DNA from: Meandrina meandrites
Taxonomy: Eukaryota; Cnidaria; Anthozoa; Scleractinia; Meandrinidae
Assembly: GCA_963693305.1 (NCBI GenBank)
Contig: OY855915.1
Coordinates: forward strand, 18,305,222 to 18,369,221
Direction: 5' to 3'
DNA: 64,000 nt
The notes beneath the pieces were generated by a model, which saw nothing but the letters and a program-made list of their open reading frames with translations, was not told the DNA's origin and searched no databases. The translations under genes and the position numbers were made by a program. Shown here one piece after another: positions 37,611 to 49,348 of this stretch. Position 1 is the stretch's first letter; every line of letters starts with the position of its first letter.

Positions 37611-38010
37611 TTTATTTATCCTGGTAAAAAAACCGGTCAGTCGATCAAGATATAGATTGACTGGTATTAATCGGTGACCAGTATAAAATGCATGAAAAAA
37701 AGTCAATAAAGAATTACAGGAATAGAATTTACAAATTACAAATCTAAAAAGTATAAATTATATACAAAAAAATTAAAATTACATTGTACAAGTGTGATTT
37801 GCACTATCCATGTTTATTAGGTAAGTGAATGTTTTGCCTTTAAATTGTGCAAGTGTTGTGAGCTCGCGAATCTCTCTTGGCAGTTTGTTCCAGGCACTCG
37901 CAGCCGAAAACTTAAACGAGGTCTGTCCACATTTGGTCTTAACTTGTTGTAGATCTAATAATGTTGGATCTCTCTGTATTACGTCCCTTCCCCTTTTGCA
38001 ATACCGTGAT
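37565..38010 (-). mobile_element. 3' end of a CR1/L2-like LINE
   Basis: On the minus strand, about 37800-38000 reads as the end of a non-LTR reverse transcriptase, including SFKFSAASAWNKLPREIREL, a wording typical of CR1/L2-type ORF2 C-termini. It is followed by a non-coding 3' tail and a (TTA)n tract at 37565-37609. It is a 5'-truncated copy lying in a gene B intron. Confidence 0.7.
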
Positions 38011-38186
38011 ACTTAGATAGAAGGGTCATATCACGTGAATACTAATTACTAAATATGTTTAAGATTACAATTAAGGAGTATTTTATTAATGAACTTGTGA
38101 GTGGTTGCTCTTTATTGCGTTTGAATATGTATCGGCGCATAGAAATGATGGTGTAGATAAATGTTCTTTTCATTCTTGTTTTATAG

Positions 38187-38378
38187 TGCCCAAGTTAACC
38201 GATGGTATTTGTTACAAGCTATGGGAACCCGAAGAGTACGGAGAGACTAACATTAAAACCGAAAAGAAATGGTACTTTCACACACCCACCCAGACATGCT
38301 TACAGTTCGATTACGGGGGTTGTCTTGGAAACGAAAATAACTATGCCACTCTGGAAGATTGCCAATCGCGAAACAACA
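38187..38378 (+). CDS. Gene B exon 4, divergent Kunitz-like domain
   Basis: A 192-nt exon, phase 1 at both ends, acceptor TTATAG, donor GTAAGT at 38379. Order: GICYKLWEP, then KKWYFHTPTQTCLQFDYGGC, then GNENNYATLEDC. The FDYGGC..GNENNY core is the Kunitz/BPTI signature, with Cys equivalent to positions 5, 30, 38 and 51. Cys14 and Cys55 are missing, so two of the three canonical disulfides cannot form within the exon. It is likely a structural relic or a refolded module, not a standard inhibitor. Confidence 0.75.
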
Positions 38379-38471
38379 GTAAGTATATCTTAAGAAATTT
38401 TTTTTTAAAAACTTAATTATAGATAACATTTAAGGTACTCAAATTAAGGGGTTCAGCATTTTGGTGGTTCT

Positions 38472-38532
<61 letters not shown>

Positions 38533-38546
38533 CCAACCAACCAACC

Positions 38547-38590
<44 letters not shown>

Positions 38591-38619
38591 CCAACCAACC
38601 AACCAACCAACCAACCAAC

Positions 38620-38697
<78 letters not shown>

Positions 38698-38714
38698 CCA
38701 ACCAACCAACCAAC

Positions 38715-38765
<51 letters not shown>

Positions 38766-38812
38766 CCAACCAAACAACCAAACAAACAAGCAAAGAAACA
38801 AACAATCAATAA
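38472..38812. repeat. (AATC)n/(AACC)n minisatellite
   Basis: About 340 nt of alternating AATC and AACC blocks in a block-wise pattern, in the intron right after the Kunitz-like exon. It generates a spurious Asn-Gln-Ser/Pro open frame. Confidence 0.95.
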
Positions 38813-38833
38813 ACCTCTTTTTTTTATTTGCAG

Positions 38834-38860
38834 CGAAAACGTGTCCAGCAAATATGAATA
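38834..38860 (+). CDS. Possible 27-nt microexon (partial copy of TIL exon)
   Basis: The acceptor and first 24 nt match the start of exon 41627-41855 (both TTATTTGCAG then CGAAAACGTGTCCAGCAAAT), followed here by a GTAAGA donor. It encodes TKTCPANMN, phase 1 at both ends, so inclusion or skipping both keep frame. It may be a duplicated exon fragment that happens to be spliceable; use is unproven. Confidence 0.4.
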
Positions 38861-39040
38861 GTAAGAGGGGGATATGAGGGAGAGGGCTAAATAATTATGA
38901 TTGTGATGTAGAGGAAGGGGGTAGAAAAGGTCCTGAAAATCCATCTGTCCTGATAGACATGAACTGTGCCTAAAAGGGTATTATTTTATGATGATCAGTG
39001 TTACTTATTCCACTATTGTTATGTTTTTGCTATTTAACAG

Positions 39041-39100
39041 TGGCAAAGAGGGTTGTTAGTGACGCTGCCAGTAGTGGAAGTGATTCAGAGGCGCTGAGCA
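39041..39100 (+). CDS. Gene B exon 5, Ser-rich linker
   Basis: A 60-nt exon, phase 1 at both ends (acceptor TTTAACAG, donor GTAAGT at 39101). It encodes AKRVVSDAASSGSDSEALS, a flexible linker before D1. Confidence 0.6.
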
Positions 39101-40040
39101 GTAAGTTTGACTATTAAAGAAACTTCCAAAAAATGAATGCATAATTTCCCCGATATCAGTTTGAATCATCTTTTGCAGAGACTAGGATGCCACTTTTAAA
39201 AAATTGAATTAGATGATCCTGGTTCAGTGGTGTCAGATGTGTTGCTAAGGAATTTGAGAGACACTTATGGTGACACTTATGCACTTATGCTTGCTTGAGC
39301 TTTTATTTTTCTTCTGATATAGCTTTTATTGCCTAAGCACAAGGTCCACTACAAACCGAGGGCAGACAACTGACTGCCATATCAACTTGCAATTGTAGAA
39401 AGCAGCTTATTTTATTTGTTTTGGTTTATTTGTTTTTTGGTTTTTAGCCCGCCATACCTCCGGTATCCGCCCCCCCCCCCCCCCCCCCCCCCCTCCCAAA
39501 GATGGTAGATTTTGGCATTTTATGAACAAGAAAACAAGAAAACATTACGCCTTTAAAGTTATTCATTCATCACATTTACTTCAGGTTTTGATACTATTTT
39601 GAACAGTTGTACTACTAACTGACATACGATTTCAAATAAGTCCCTGATAAAACTTTTCGTGCGACGTTTAAAAGATTCCTTATTAGAAACTTATCCAGCT
39701 TCCTTGATGTGTGGGAAATCTCCTTTATGTACTTTTTCGTCATGAAAATAATTTATAACTGTGTTGAGCAGTCAGGTGTGCAATAAAATAAATCGTTCTT
39801 TTCACCTTACAATTCCTGTGGATTCTATTATTTATAGTGTTGCACTTTTTTTGTCATCCCTCCAGTTAAGTCCCTTCTCCCTAGATGTTTTATTAACACA
39901 TGATCAAATAATAATATTTTGGTCAGTACATTGACCTAAATATTTTTTTTGGCGTTCGTTTGACATTTCGAAGTCATGCTAGTAATACAGTCATACGGTG
40001 CCTGTTTAACAACGCTGCAACGCTGTTTGTCGATTTGCAG

Positions 40041-40363
40041 GTTATGGCACGTGCTCTATGTTTGGAGTCGCCCACTTCAACACCTTTGACAATAAGACTT
40101 ACACCTTCAACGGTAAATGCAATTACGTCTTGGTGAAACTCGCATCAGAACCCGATAAGTTGAAAGTAGTTGTCAACAATGATGCTAACTGTAACCCTCT
40201 TGGACCCTGCCAGAAGACAGTCACTATTTTTGTATACGGCGTCCAAGTCGATCTCGGTAAAAGAGACAGCAATGGGCATTTCATGGTGAAAGTTAACAAT
40301 GAGGAGATTGACAAGTTTCCATATATGCAGCAACCTGAACGAGCCGTCTACATTAAAGTTATG
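40041..40363 (+). CDS. Gene B VWD1, first half
   Basis: Starts YGTCSMFGVAHFNTFDNKTY, the classic VWD opening (C..G..H..TFD). Phase 1 in (acceptor TTTGCAG) and phase 0 out (donor GTATGT at 40364). It continues through KTVTIFVYG and VKVNNEEI. The NKT sequence is a potential N-glycosylation site. It joins 40901-41399 to complete the domain. Confidence 0.9.
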
Positions 40364-40387
40364 GTATGTATATACCCTGTTAATGCA

Positions 40388-40515
40388 TATACCCTCGCCT
40401 CCCACCAATGTGGCCCGGGTTCGATTCCGGCCCGGCATCATATGTGGGTTGAGTTTGTTGTTGGCTCTCGTCCTTGTTCCAATGGTTTTTCTCCGGGTTC
40501 TCCGGGTTCTCACAG
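40388..40515 (+). mobile_element. SINE-like insertion after VWD1 exon
   Basis: A B-box-like GGGTTCGATTCC lies beside a GC-rich body and a TTTTTCTCCGGGTTCTCCGG tail, 25 bases after the donor of the VWD1 exon. This fits a tRNA-derived SINE body; the A-box part is degraded. Confidence 0.5.
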
Positions 40516-40757
40516 CCTTTAGTTATTTTATCGTTGACGTTACCCAATGGAATATAAATGACAAATAAAACACACACAATAAAATGCTCCCAGTCAAATT
40601 TGTTGTTGCTGAAAAATAAGGCTTTTTGATGAAAAAAGCAGGATAAAATCCCGCCAAAATGCTTCTCGAGCTTTTTACAACATGCGGATACAAAAAAAGT
40701 CACAAAAACGTCTGCGACTATCTTGTTTGTGCGGTTGCCCTTAGATAAATAATTCAA

Positions 40758-40812
40758 TAGATAGATAGACAGACAGACCGACAGACGGACAGAGAGACAC
40801 ACAGACAGATAA

Positions 40813-40879
<67 letters not shown>

Positions 40880-40882
40880 ATA
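40758..40882. repeat. (AGAC/AGAT)n and (AAAT)n microsatellite
   Basis: Four-base arrays immediately precede the acceptor at 40900, leaving only about 18 nt of other sequence before the exon. Confidence 0.9.
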
Positions 40883-40900
40883 GTCTGCTTTCCTTGTTAG

Positions 40901-41399
40901 TTTCCAGCGGCTGACGCAAAGGAACACATTGTTGTGACGACAAGAGACAAGGTTGATATAATATGGGACGGAGAGCGATCACTAGATATCCAGCTTCCTG
41001 ACGAGTTCAAGTCCAACTGGCAGACGTCGGGTCTTTGTGGAACCTTTAATGATGATATCTCCGACGAATTCACCGATAATAGCGGACAGGTCCAACCAAA
41101 AGCTTATGATTTCGCTAATACCTACATTGACAACGAATGCACGTCTCCGCCCCTGACTCCAAATCAATGCTTTAATTTACAAGAGGCGGACAACCTGTGT
41201 TCAAAGCTAGAGTTGAGCGTATTTGCTGCGTGCCAGGGCACCGTGGACATCGCGTCTTTCAAGACACTGTGCATGAACGACGTTTGTGCCGGCACTGAAG
41301 ACCAGCGTGAAGACATGCTGTGTGCAATGTTGACAAGATACAGTAGACAGTGCGCGTTGAACAACATCGTATTAAAATGGAGGGGACCTAACCTTTGCC
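40901..41399 (+). CDS. Gene B VWD1 second half and C8 domain 1
   Basis: Phase 0 in (acceptor CCTTGTTAG), phase 1 out (donor GTAAGT at 41400). It continues VWD1 with VDIIWDGERSLDIQLP and TSGLCGTFNDDISDEF, then a C8 domain with Cys at NQC, NLC, AAC, LC, VC, LC and QC, ending WRGPNLC. The usual CGLCG motif is SGLCG here: the first Cys of the CxxC pair is Ser. Confidence 0.9.
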
Positions 41400-41626
41400 G
41401 TAAGTAACGCAAAATCAAAATAAACCTCATACGGAACAAGATGGTGGAAGGGGTATTATTTTCTGGAGGGATTTTGCGTTTCAAAAATGTTCAAGTTTAT
41501 ATATTTATATGGAAGTCTAGGTGCAGATAAAAAAAATATAAAACAAGCTTTATATAAAACTGCCAATATAATCATAAGAGTTGGCTTTCAATCAATGAAT
41601 CTTTTCTTTTTTTTCGTTATTTGCAG

Positions 41627-41855
41627 CGAAAACGTGTCCAGCAAATATGATATACAGTGAATGTGCGCCTGGATGCCCAACAACCTGCAAAAATCTGGAC
41701 ATGAAATGTTCGACGAGGTGTGTACCAGGCTGTACTTGCCCGGAAGGGATGTACCATGATGGCCATAAATGCGTCGAGAGGGACAGCTGCTCCTGCTCCT
41801 ATCGCGATAAAATTTATGATCACAACGCATACCGCTACGAACCTTGTCAAGTCTG
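41627..41855 (+). CDS. Gene B TIL domain 1
   Basis: A Cys-rich TIL domain: TCPANMIYSECAPGCPTTC, then CVPGCTCPEGMYHDGHKCV, and the beginning of a VWC-like extension (SCSCSYRDKIY..YEPCQV). Phase 1 in, phase 2 out with TG|T splitting a Cys codon. By family knowledge TIL follows C8 in VWF-type D domains. Confidence 0.88.
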
Positions 41856-42591
41856 GTAAGTGAATTTTTTTACTTACTGTTTTATTTTCTCACAGTGATG
41901 GATGAATTTTCAATGATGAATTTTGACTCTTTTGTAATGGTGCCAAGTGCCTTGATCCATTCTTGTGCAGAATCGAAACTCTATCCAGTCTTGGGATTGT
42001 GTTTGATCATTTTTGAAGTCAATTAAGGCTATTGAACAGTACTTTATTTCATGTGAAATTGTCTAAGATTGTGTTGTACAAGTTGCTTCAACGTGTTTGC
42101 TTGGGGACACCATGGTGTGTGACCATTCAAATGGAAATTATCAACCTTTCCTTCCTACAGTATCGTTCATTGCGGTGTGAAAGGTAGCTCTAACTTTCAT
42201 GTTTATAATTGAAACCCTTGTGTAAGATTTTTGGAATTAAATCGAGGAGCACTTTCAGGGCTTAGGTTTTGACGTAATTGATAGCAAAAAGTTAAAAAAA
42301 AACGATTTACCGTTGCTTCTTAGCATGCTAAATGCATTTAACAAAGCTGTTGCATGGAACGGGGACAGATTAGGGTTGATGTTGTGTAAGCTAAAACAAA
42401 TCTTGCTTACAAAGTTTAGTTTATTTTTCTTTTTTCTTAGTTTTTTTTTCTTTACTCACATGGTACATTTCAGTGAATGAGTGAATGAGCTCTTGCCAAA
42501 AAACATCTCCTCACTACATCTCTTCACGTAACATTGCAGGAATATTGCGTAGGTAGCCTTCTTTTTATTAAAACGTTCTACCTTTTCTTAG

Positions 42592-42638
42592 TCAGTGCAC
42601 TGGAGGTTCGTGGACATGCCATAACATTCCCTGCGCAG
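42592..42638 (+). CDS. Gene B VWC-like extension of TIL 1
   Basis: A 47-nt exon, phase 2 in, phase 1 out (donor GTAAGT at 42639). It encodes CQCTGGSWTCHNIPCA, the end of the TIL/VWC-like piece that leads into D2. Confidence 0.8.
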
Positions 42639-43893
42639 GTAAGTTAACTTCCTCCAATTTTCTTGTTCCAAATATACTCTGCTGTAATAAAATTAGAGGA
42701 AAATACGATGAAAGGGAAACAAAATCGTCTGACGCCTTTTTTATATGATTTGGTAACATTTAAATTCAATAAAAAGCTTCAAATTCTGAACCTTTTCTAG
42801 GCCATTTTTCTGCAATAAATACGTTTTAACTTAAAGGGAAGAAGGAATTTGAATTAATTCAAAATAGAATTCAATTTTATAAAGAAGTAAACTATACAAT
42901 GACCATGAAATTAAGACAGTGTAAGCGTTTTTTGTCCAACTGTTTTGCGATTTTTTTAAAACTCTTTCCGTAAACGGTAAATATGTTTGGCCGAGTCGAA
43001 GGTTAGATTTAAGGCCGATATCTTGGATGCCAAATGGTTTTTCGCTTCGGACGTCCTTCGGTGGAAATCGGGAATTTTCGGAACAACTTTGGAAACACCT
43101 CGGATGATTTACTTCATTCTTTGATGCCATGTCAAAGTGCTATGCCGAGTAATTCTTGATTTTCACGTGACGTCATCAAAATTTTAAAATCCACAAACGC
43201 AAGATCCCTGAGTATTTCTCCTTCACTGGCTTTTAGATGTCCTTAATATATATCTTGTTTAAAGCTTTTTGCTCGATAGCATCCGCCGTCTTTAAGATAG
43301 AGCATTTTGAATTTCAGTGTTTCACGCCACGCGGCATCAAGATGGCCGCCAGAAGGCTGTCACGTATGCTTAAAAAATACCTTATTCTGTGATTTTAAAC
43401 TATCTGAACAGTTGAGGTTTTGCGAGAAGTGTTTATGTGAATATTTACTTGTTCATGAGGGTGAATTGGCCGCTTTTTATAGCAGAAGTGAATTCCAGAT
43501 GTTTTTCATTGATTTACGGCCGCCGCCAAGTTGGTGCCCCTCTGCATGGGCACCAACATGGCGTTTCCATACTGTGCTCTCTAAATTTGTGTGGAACATT
43601 TTGACATATAACTCGAGTGCGGAATACCGTACAAATCCGAGACTTGGACAATATCTAATAATTTTCTACAACCTGTAATATTCTTGATTTTTTGGCTCAA
43701 TAGTTTTGGATTTACTTTTTTGGGGCGTGACAGTGAAAACCAGCAATAGGTACACCTATGGAGTGCGATTGAGGATATTTATTGTACTGCACTCGTCCAA
43801 TCAGAATCGAATGATGTTGTTGGGTATATTATTGACCCGCTTTAGTGAGATCAAATAGTCTTTAGTACTGATTTATGTTTGTTATCGTATTAG

Positions 43894-44730
43894 GAACCTG
43901 TTCTGTTCTCGGATACACAAACTTCCAGACGTTTGATGGCAAACAGTACGAAGTGTACCCCAAACCTTGTGGATATTCTTTGCTTCGTCATTGTCACGAC
44001 GATGTATCTAAATTCGACGTCAGAATCGAAAACAAAGATTGTGTTAACAACGAACACGCCCGTTATTGCCAGAGTCAAAACATCGATCTTACTTTGGGTA
44101 GCGGTAAAATTATCGGTATTAAAAGGACCATGAACAAAAGACCCGAATTGACGTTCGATTCTGGAATCTTGGGTAAGGACATAGTTGTAGAGTTTGTTGG
44201 AGGTAACAGTGTGATGGTATCAACACCTGACTTTCAAATGATTTGCTCGGGGCAAAACATTTACTTGACTGTGAATCCCGCTGTTTCGAATAAAACATGC
44301 GGTTTGTGCGGTACGTTTAACAAGAATAGCCTTGACGATTTCCACCTGTACAACGGCGGTGTCGCTGCCACGGCGGGGACCTTTTTGAAGAATTGGCTCA
44401 GCCCCGAGCTCGATAACCAACCAAGCTGCGAACTGGGATTAATAGGACTTGGAGAGTCTGAACCGACTCATACCATTGATTACTGCAGCGTCAACTCTCA
44501 GGTGTTAGAGTCAGCTGAAGAGCGAGCTAGTGTGTTAAAGGATACACTTGGACCTTTTAGTAAATGCCTTGAGGAGGTTTCACCAAGTCCCTTCTATGAT
44601 AGGGCCAAAAAAACCGGGTGCAGGCACAGTGAAAGCTTGTGCGACGTCGTGGCGGGATATGCAAAAGCGTGTGGAGATAAAGGAATTGTGGTGAGAGACT
44701 GGAGGCAACGAATACCAGAGTGTGAAGAAC
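43894..44730 (+). CDS. Gene B VWD2 and C8 domain 2 in one exon
   Basis: An 837-nt exon, phase 1 at both ends (acceptor CGTATTAG, donor GTAAGT at 44731), encoding about 279 residues. VWD2 opens GTCSVLGYTNFQTFDGKQY and contains the intact motif KTCGLCGTFNKNSLDDF. C8 follows (IDYCSVN, FSKCLEEV, TGCRHSESLCDVV, AKACGDKG) and ends DWRQRIPEC. In contrast to D1 and D3, which are split by introns, the whole VWD-C8 is a single exon. The CxxC in CGLCG is the vicinal motif tied to intersubunit disulfide exchange in VWF propeptide domains. Confidence 0.92.
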
Positions 44731-45070
44731 GTAAGTAGAGTTCTTAATTCAATCCTGGTGTGTTTAGTTACCTTTATAGTTGGTTAAAGAGAGTCACGCA
44801 TCATGCGAAAAGTAACTAAGGACGATACGACTATTGGATTAAAACGTTTAGATAGAAATTTCTTGCAATTTTCCATTTTCTCTCAAAGAATGACACAACC
44901 TGGTATCTAAGTGAACTAAATGACTTAAGTTTCCTAAAAGCATATCAGCCTTTTTAAAATAATATTCAGCTAATTAAGTCTGAGATGGAACACACGTGGG
45001 CCGAGACCCCTTTATAGGGAAACCAGAATAACCGGTTTGGCAGTGGTTTATAATGTGGACAGAAACTTGT

Positions 45071-45236
45071 TAAACTTGTTAAAATTCCAACTGATGGGAG
45101 GCTGACCACTTGGTTGTTCATAGTGTGAAGGAGTTGTATTCAGTAAAACCGAACACAGAACTGTCCAGTGGTAGGAAAGAGAATTTAAACCCGGGACCTC
45201 CGGATTACAAGTCCAGCGCCCTAACCATTAGGCCAC
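45071..45236 (-). mobile_element. tRNA-Thr-derived SINE, minus strand
   Basis: Read on the minus strand it has GTGGCCTAATGGTTAGGGCG (A-box), a TTGTAAT anticodon loop giving Thr(UGU), GGTCCCGGGTTTAAATTC (B-box) and a tail with AGTTGGAATTTTAACAAGTT. The same family occurs on the + strand at 58585-58761. Confidence 0.7.
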
Positions 45237-45300
45237 GTTTATTTAAAACAGTTGATAAATGTTTTCTTGAAATGTTTGCTTGCCCCTGTTTTTTTTTCAG

Positions 45301-45391
45301 TGGTCTGTCCAAGTGACCAAGAATTCAGATACTGCGATGTGCAATGCCCCAAAACATGTGGAGATGTTAAAAACACACAAGCTTGTCTGAG
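45301..45391 (+). CDS. Gene B TIL domain 2, first half
   Basis: A 91-nt exon, phase 1 in (acceptor TTTTTTTCAG), phase 2 out (donor GTACTT at 45392). It encodes VCPSDQEFRYCDVQCPKTC followed by GDVKNTQAC. Confidence 0.82.
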
Positions 45392-45750
45392 GTACTTCAA
45401 TCAGTTTGCAAGTCTTCTCAGCAACCGTTACAGTTAGATTGTATACCTGGACATATGCAAGTGAAAATGTGCTTAATTTGTAGCTTTTAAAGGAGAACGG
45501 ATACCAGAAGTGATTTATTTTTTAAAAAATCCGCTAAAAATCATAGAAATGACAAGGTTTTGCTCCAATTGACTCCAATGTAAATTGGCTGATATCGGAT
45601 AATTTTAAATTTTTCAATTTATCCAACTATCAGTCTTGGGTACGTTTTTAGCTTGTTTTGTTTTTAAGCTTTAGCCATTCTTAGGCTCAAAGTTCTTAAA
45701 AAGTAGCTTTTAAAAAGATTTGCTAAATCTAATTATTCTATTTATTTTAG

Positions 45751-45845
45751 TCGAGGATGCGTAGAAGGTTGCTTCTGCAAAGATAGCGAGAAGGTGCTCG
45801 TTAATGGCGAGTGCGTTGCCAAGTCCGAGTGTGAAGAAGGAGGAG
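45751..45845 (+). CDS. Gene B TIL domain 2, second half
   Basis: A 95-nt exon, phase 2 in, phase 1 out. It encodes RGCVEGCFCKDSEKVLVNGE, then CVAKSEC. Acceptor TTATTTTAG is at 45750; the donor GTTTGT at 45846 is non-consensus at +3 but is the only one giving phase 1. Confidence 0.78.
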
Positions 45846-46760
45846 GTTTGTGCCATTTCTCTTCTAAGTTGTTTACGAATGGGTTAACCAGGGTTGTAGG
45901 CAGGATTTTGCTTGGGTGGGTGCGAGCACCGAAAGCATGAGCGTCTAGGAGGGATCCGGGGGTATATTTCCCCGGGAAATTTTCAAAAATCAAGTTGTTA
46001 AGGTCCACTTTTCCTGCATTCTGAGAGTCATTTTAACCCTCCCTTTCAGATTAAGCTGACTATTGCGGCGCGTGAAGGGGTGCGGACGCACCCAACGCAA
46101 CCATCGCGAAAGAATGCGAACATGTGACACCTCCTCAGCAACATGCAATGTTGCAGTGTGCTTTCATTTGTCTTCCTTAGGTTGCAAGTTACAAGAAGTA
46201 TTGCCTCGTGTTCATCATCTTTAAATCATCCTCGCTGACGGTCTCTCAATTGCTCGTTAATAACGTTTCACTCTTAAGGAGCACAAAATGAACTCCCCGC
46301 AATTAACAGTACCACGTGGTAACACTGTTTAATATGATTGGCAACGCCTCAGGCTTTATCGAGGGTTACTTTATCCAAAAATTACTTAACGTGATTTTAT
46401 CATTGACCGTGAGAATGAAAGAGTTAACACACCAAATATTTTTGGCGATACAAACAAAATTTACTCTGTAGGGATGCTTTTTAGTTATACTACAGAAATT
46501 ATGAAATTATAAAAACCCTACAAATGACGGTTTGTGCATGTATTAATGGCGTAGAGATCTACAAAGAATCCCTCTGTGACTGGAACTTTCCTCATTAAGT
46601 ATTCATATTATATATTTATAATTAAAACCAGGCTTTTTGACCCGGCAATGGAACATAAATGTTTCGACTCATATTAAGAAGCTCAGTAATCTTGGGTTTC
46701 ACTGCTAGCGGCGTGAAAGTATTATAACTTATCGCTTTTATGCCGGGTGAAATCTTCCAG

Positions 46761-46983
46761 GAGGCATCACATGTGACAGAGAGGACCAAGAATACCTTCC
46801 TTCCGGGAAAACCTGTGCCGGGCTTGATGTTGGTGAGAACGCAAACGAACCCGGCTGCCACTGCAAGGACGGACTTTACTGGAACGAATTCACTGAGAAA
46901 TGCGTTGCAAAGGAAGACTGTGGATGCGTCCATGAAAATCAATACTATGAAGAAGGCGAAACCTCTCCAATTGATTGTTCATC
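46761..46983 (+). CDS. Gene B second TIL/VWC-like module after D2
   Basis: A 223-nt exon, phase 1 in (acceptor CTTCCAG), phase 2 out (donor GTGAGT at 46984). It encodes GITCDREDQEYLPSGKTC, then PGCHCKDGLYWNEFTEKCV, then DCGCVHENQYYEEGE. A second TIL-like unit between D2 and D3 occupies the place of the D' region of VWF. The remaining piece (KCNGAREWVSD) is at the start of the next exon. Confidence 0.82.
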
Positions 46984-48211
46984 GTGAGTAAAACACTTGT
47001 CGGTAAATCGGGAAGATGGAAGGGGGGGAGGGTAATGTTGGCGAAAGTGATGCATTGTTCACCATCATGAAATGTGTTAATATTATAACTATAATATTCC
47101 CAGTCTCCTTTTCTCCCTTTTCACCCGTGCCATTCTCGTGAGTCTCGCACGAAGTAATGTTAACGCGTCAAAATGACAATTCCGGGACAAACTAACCTTT
47201 TTCTTCATTATCAAGGCCCGATATCCTTCAAAAACGATAATAACGCGTTTTTCCAAACTGACATTTCAGCTCATTGAGCACTCCTGATCGAAACGACCCC
47301 TAATGGCGGACTTAAAAACTTCATGTACACCAATACTGAATTATAACGTATCAACGCTTCAAATTCAAAACAGAAATGAAAACAAACCCCCAGACTGCGC
47401 AGTGCGGATTGGAAACTAGCTTTAGAAGGAACCTTTACTCTTGTGACAAGTTTACGTTAAATTGTTTGAAATAATTCCAAATTTTACAGGACAAGGGAGA
47501 AATAACATAGCGGTGGTATCGTGCGGTCTAAAGCGTTAAAGCCTTTGTGCAAGAAGCTCGTTAAAGGGACAGTATCACGAGAGGTCTTCTAAGTTTTTGT
47601 GTAAACTATGCTAGAATTATATATGTGCCCTCACTGATCAACAAAAAAACCCTTTAAACGACAAAAAGGCATACCTTCCCTCTCTAAGATCTACACAAAC
47701 GATAAACAATGGTTTTTTGTGATTTTCCTTCAAGTGATACTGTCAAAACGTCGGCCTGACGTTTTCAAACTTTAGACCATTTGTTTTCTACCTGTCCGAA
47801 GCCAAACCATTTTTAAAGAACTTTCGTGACTAGTACAGTGCGTTTTAGTAACGCCAGGCAACTATTAGTGGACTTCCAATTAATTCCATCGCTTTCATTG
47901 GATTTTCGAGTAGCACTAAATCTTGGTGAGACTGCCCCTTTAGTAGGGCCTGGCTTGACCTCTGGCGATTCCCATACCAAGGGACAATCAACCACCAAAG
48001 GGTGCTAAACAAGCTTAATTTTTCCTACGACGATTTCTGATGATGGATTGTTGTTTTCTATATCTTTCTTTTGTTATTTTGGAGTGTTCAGTTTACATGA
48101 CGCTTTATTCAATACTAACGTAGGAAGTGCTATCCCTTTTCACTTAAAATGGTAATAACAAAGAAAGCCCAATTGTAATGTAACGATTTTTTGTGATTTT
48201 TTTTCAATTAG

Positions 48212-48656
48212 AAAATGTAACGGTGCACGAGAATGGGTGTCGGATCCCAAAATCCAACCACTGCCTGAATACGAGTGCGCTGCCTACGGCCAGGATCAAT
48301 ACCGATCATTTGACGGCAAATGGATCAGCTTTGGTAGTGAGAAATGCGAATACCAACTCATGCAAATAAAGGGCACCCCGAATAGAATCAGTACTTCGAA
48401 TGAGGAGTGCGTAGACTCGCTGGAGCTGCAGATGTGTAAGAAAGTGCTCATTGAGACCGCTAAAGGGAATGTCGAACTTTTCCAAAAGAACATTAGGATA
48501 ACGTTAAATAATGGCCTAATAGTGGATTACACCCCTGGAGACTATCCTCAACCTTGTAGCAGCAGTGCATTGAACAACGTGGAGATCAGCAGTGTTGGGT
48601 TGTTCATGATCGTGCGTGTGTTCGACCGGTACAATCCTATACTGCCCTTATTCGAG
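48212..48656 (+). CDS. Gene B VWD3, first half
   Basis: A 445-nt exon, phase 2 in (acceptor TTCAATTAG), phase 0 out (donor GTGTGT at 48657). It finishes the VWC-like piece, then opens VWD3 with YECAAYGQDQYRSFDGKW and runs to GLFMIVRVF. The split point within VWD3 is at the same place in the fold as in VWD1. Confidence 0.85.
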
Positions 48657-49348
48657 GTGTGTTGGTATTCTAAGTACACTAAATAGCGCATGTTATAGAC
48701 ATGTTTGATTCTAATAAGACTTCTGCGTTACGTTAGAAAGTAAATGGTTGTTACAGGAGACCGTAACTCTTAGAACAAAGTGTTCTGCCCCACCTTAAGA
48801 ACAAGGTGCAGCCGAGTTGATTATTGTTAATGGAAAAGGATTACGAGTAGACACTATAACAACAATTAAGCGCGCTCGATGGTGTTTTATTCATCAAATA
48901 GACTACAGTATAAGCCTGAGTTTTCTCTGCGCGAATAGTCAACAGGGCGCAACCGAGTTGACAATCGCTCATAGAAAATGATTGTTTTCGTAGAAACTCT
49001 TAAGGATTACAGTCCAAAAACCGTACAATTTTATTTACTTTAACCCAAAAATCACGAAAAAATGTCACTTCAAAGAGCAACACGCGCACGATTGTGTTCT
49101 ATCAGCGAATAGAAAACAGTGGGACAACCAATCAGATTCATATATTTTCAAAAGAACATGACTGAGTTTTTTCTTATAAGCTAATAGAAAACGGCCAGAA
49201 AACCAATCAGATTCACCATACTCCAGTCGAAACGGGCTGTCTCCACTAAAAACGTTTAGCTATATTCATGATTCAGCTTAATAATAATAGTGATGATGAT
49301 GATTATGATAATAATAATGATATACTGCGTTTTTGTCACCAACAACAG

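Noticed and set aside
38461..38877. Asn-Gln-Ser repeat protein
   Set aside because: It is translation of the (AATC)n minisatellite; the frame has no splice-linked coding on either side.
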